The notes under the pieces are model-generated. The model ran no database searches and was not told where the DNA came from. It saw only the letters and a program-made list of their open reading frames with translations. The position numbers and the translations under genes are program-made. Shown here one piece after another: positions 63,524 through 64,000 of a stretch of DNA of 64,000 nucleotides (positions within the stretch are counted from its first letter, which is position 1; every line of letters starts with the position of its first letter). Location: assembly GCF_002259795.1 (NCBI RefSeq), contig NZ_MWXA01000007.1, positions 91,887 to 155,886 of the forward strand, read 5' to 3'. The DNA is from Bifidobacterium aquikefiri (GTDB lineage Bacteria > Actinomycetota > Actinomycetes > Actinomycetales > Bifidobacteriaceae).

Positions 63524-64000
63524 ATGCCCAAGCACATTTTACAGGTGAATCAACCCATGTTCGAGACCCAACTGGACCGGATGGTGAGCGAGAAGGTCAC
63601 CGAGATCCTCAACCGGATGCTGGACGCCGAGGCCGACGAGATCACCGGCGCGGCCCGCTACGAGCGTTCCTGCGGCAGGAAGGCGTATCGTGCCGGCCAT
63701 TACGAACGCGATCTGACGGTCAAGGCCGGCAAATTGAGTGTGAGGGTGCCGAAGCTGAAGGGCGCCCTGTTCGAGTCGGCGGTCATCGAACGGTACCGAC
63801 GCCGGGAGGAGAGCGTGGAGGAGGCCTTGATCGACATGTACCTGGCGGGCGTGTCCACCCGCCGCGTCGACGACATCTCCCAGGCGCTGTGGGGAGCGCG
63901 GATGCCGTCGCAGACCCTGTCGGACAAGCTCAGGAAGGTCTACGGGGACATCGACGCCTGGCGCGAACGCCCGCTATCCCAGCCCTACCCGTATGTGTTC
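63298..64000 (+). mobile_element. IS256-family (Mutator-type) insertion sequence, left part
   Basis: GC-rich DNA begins abruptly after the A+T-rich AAA_13 gene. The left end is doubled and the element runs off the right edge, so its terminal inverted repeat and target duplication cannot be checked. Confidence 0.85.
63524..64000 (+). CDS. Transposase, IS256/Mutator family (partial)
   Basis: The first 159 codons (MPKHILQVNQPMFETQ...) are present. The product shows the family N-terminal part: a helical region with EITGAARYERS, then RAGHYERDLTVKAGKLSVRV and VSTRRVDDISQALWG, just before the DDE catalytic core, which is outside the window. High G+C, unlike the gene it interrupts. It starts after the second IS-end copy. 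Confidence 0.93.
   Translation, partial: MPKHILQVNQPMFETQLDRMVSEKVTEILNRMLDAEADEITGAARYERSCGRKAYRAGHYERDLTVKAGKLSVRVPKLKGALFESAVIERYRRREESVEEALIDMYLAGVSTRRVDDISQALWGARMPSQTLSDKLRKVYGDIDAWRERPLSQPYPYVF

Overview
The window looks like a chromosomal segment of a bifidobacterium (Bifidobacteriaceae, high-GC Actinobacteria). Most genes are moderately GC-rich and sit on the minus strand. Features that fit this family are an S10 ribosomal operon, an araB-araD-araA cluster with a LacI-type regulator, a GcvH without the rest of the glycine cleavage system, a NADH-pyrophosphatase-type Nudix gene next to an alpha/beta hydrolase, a G5-domain wall hydrolase, and a SenX3/RegX3-type two-component pair next to pstSCAB. 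The species cannot be named from the sequence alone.

Layout. 1-4316: S10 operon (rpsJ-rplC-rplD-rplW-rplB-rpsS-rplV-rpsC, rpsC cut by the window edge) with a promoter and a structured leader. 4511-4771: palindromic and tandem intergenic repeats. 4902-16752: mixed housekeeping genes (leuB, an S9 oligopeptidase, an App1 phosphatase, gcvH, an L,D-transpeptidase, nudC, a hydrolase, a Nudix-like protein, thioredoxin). 17040-18083: secreted G5/transglycosylase protein. 18275-25986: an oligopeptide-type ABC importer with gamma-glutamyltransferase and a GntR/FCD regulator, resembling a glutathione or gamma-glutamyl-peptide use operon. 26422-27822: purine permease. 28252-34844: phosphate-starvation locus (senX3-regX3-pstS-pstC-pstA-pstB). 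35049-38580: MFS exporter, secreted HNH nuclease, aldo/keto reductase. 38869-44305: arabinose locus. 44481-50034: rnhB, lepB, rplS, pgi, manC. 50264-50532: tRNA-Thr and tRNA-Leu.

50749-63344 is a defence island on the plus strand, directly downstream of the tRNA genes and visibly A+T-rich from about 57.4 kb. It holds a type I restriction-modification operon (hsdM, a small HEPN-like gene, hsdS with 12-bp spacer repeats, and an hsdR broken by a one-base frameshift), a remnant of a type III restriction subunit, a large membrane-associated YobI-like P-loop NTPase, and a zinc-hook ABC-type ATPase of the AAA_13/RloC/PrrC class. The last gene has lost its 3' end to an IS256-family element whose left end is present as two 114-bp tandem copies. 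The most promising less-described biology is this island: the HEPN-like gene translationally coupled between hsdM and hsdS, and the YobI-like NTPase/AAA_13 pair.

A second theme is the intergenic DNA. At least three families of imperfect palindromic elements about 90-120 bp long (about 8711, 38693 and 48756; 8831 and 28068; 18090 and 26158), REP-like palindromes (4511, 10305) and short tandem repeats with 11-28 bp units lie at gene ends. One palindromic element appears to supply the -35 part of a leaderless promoter.
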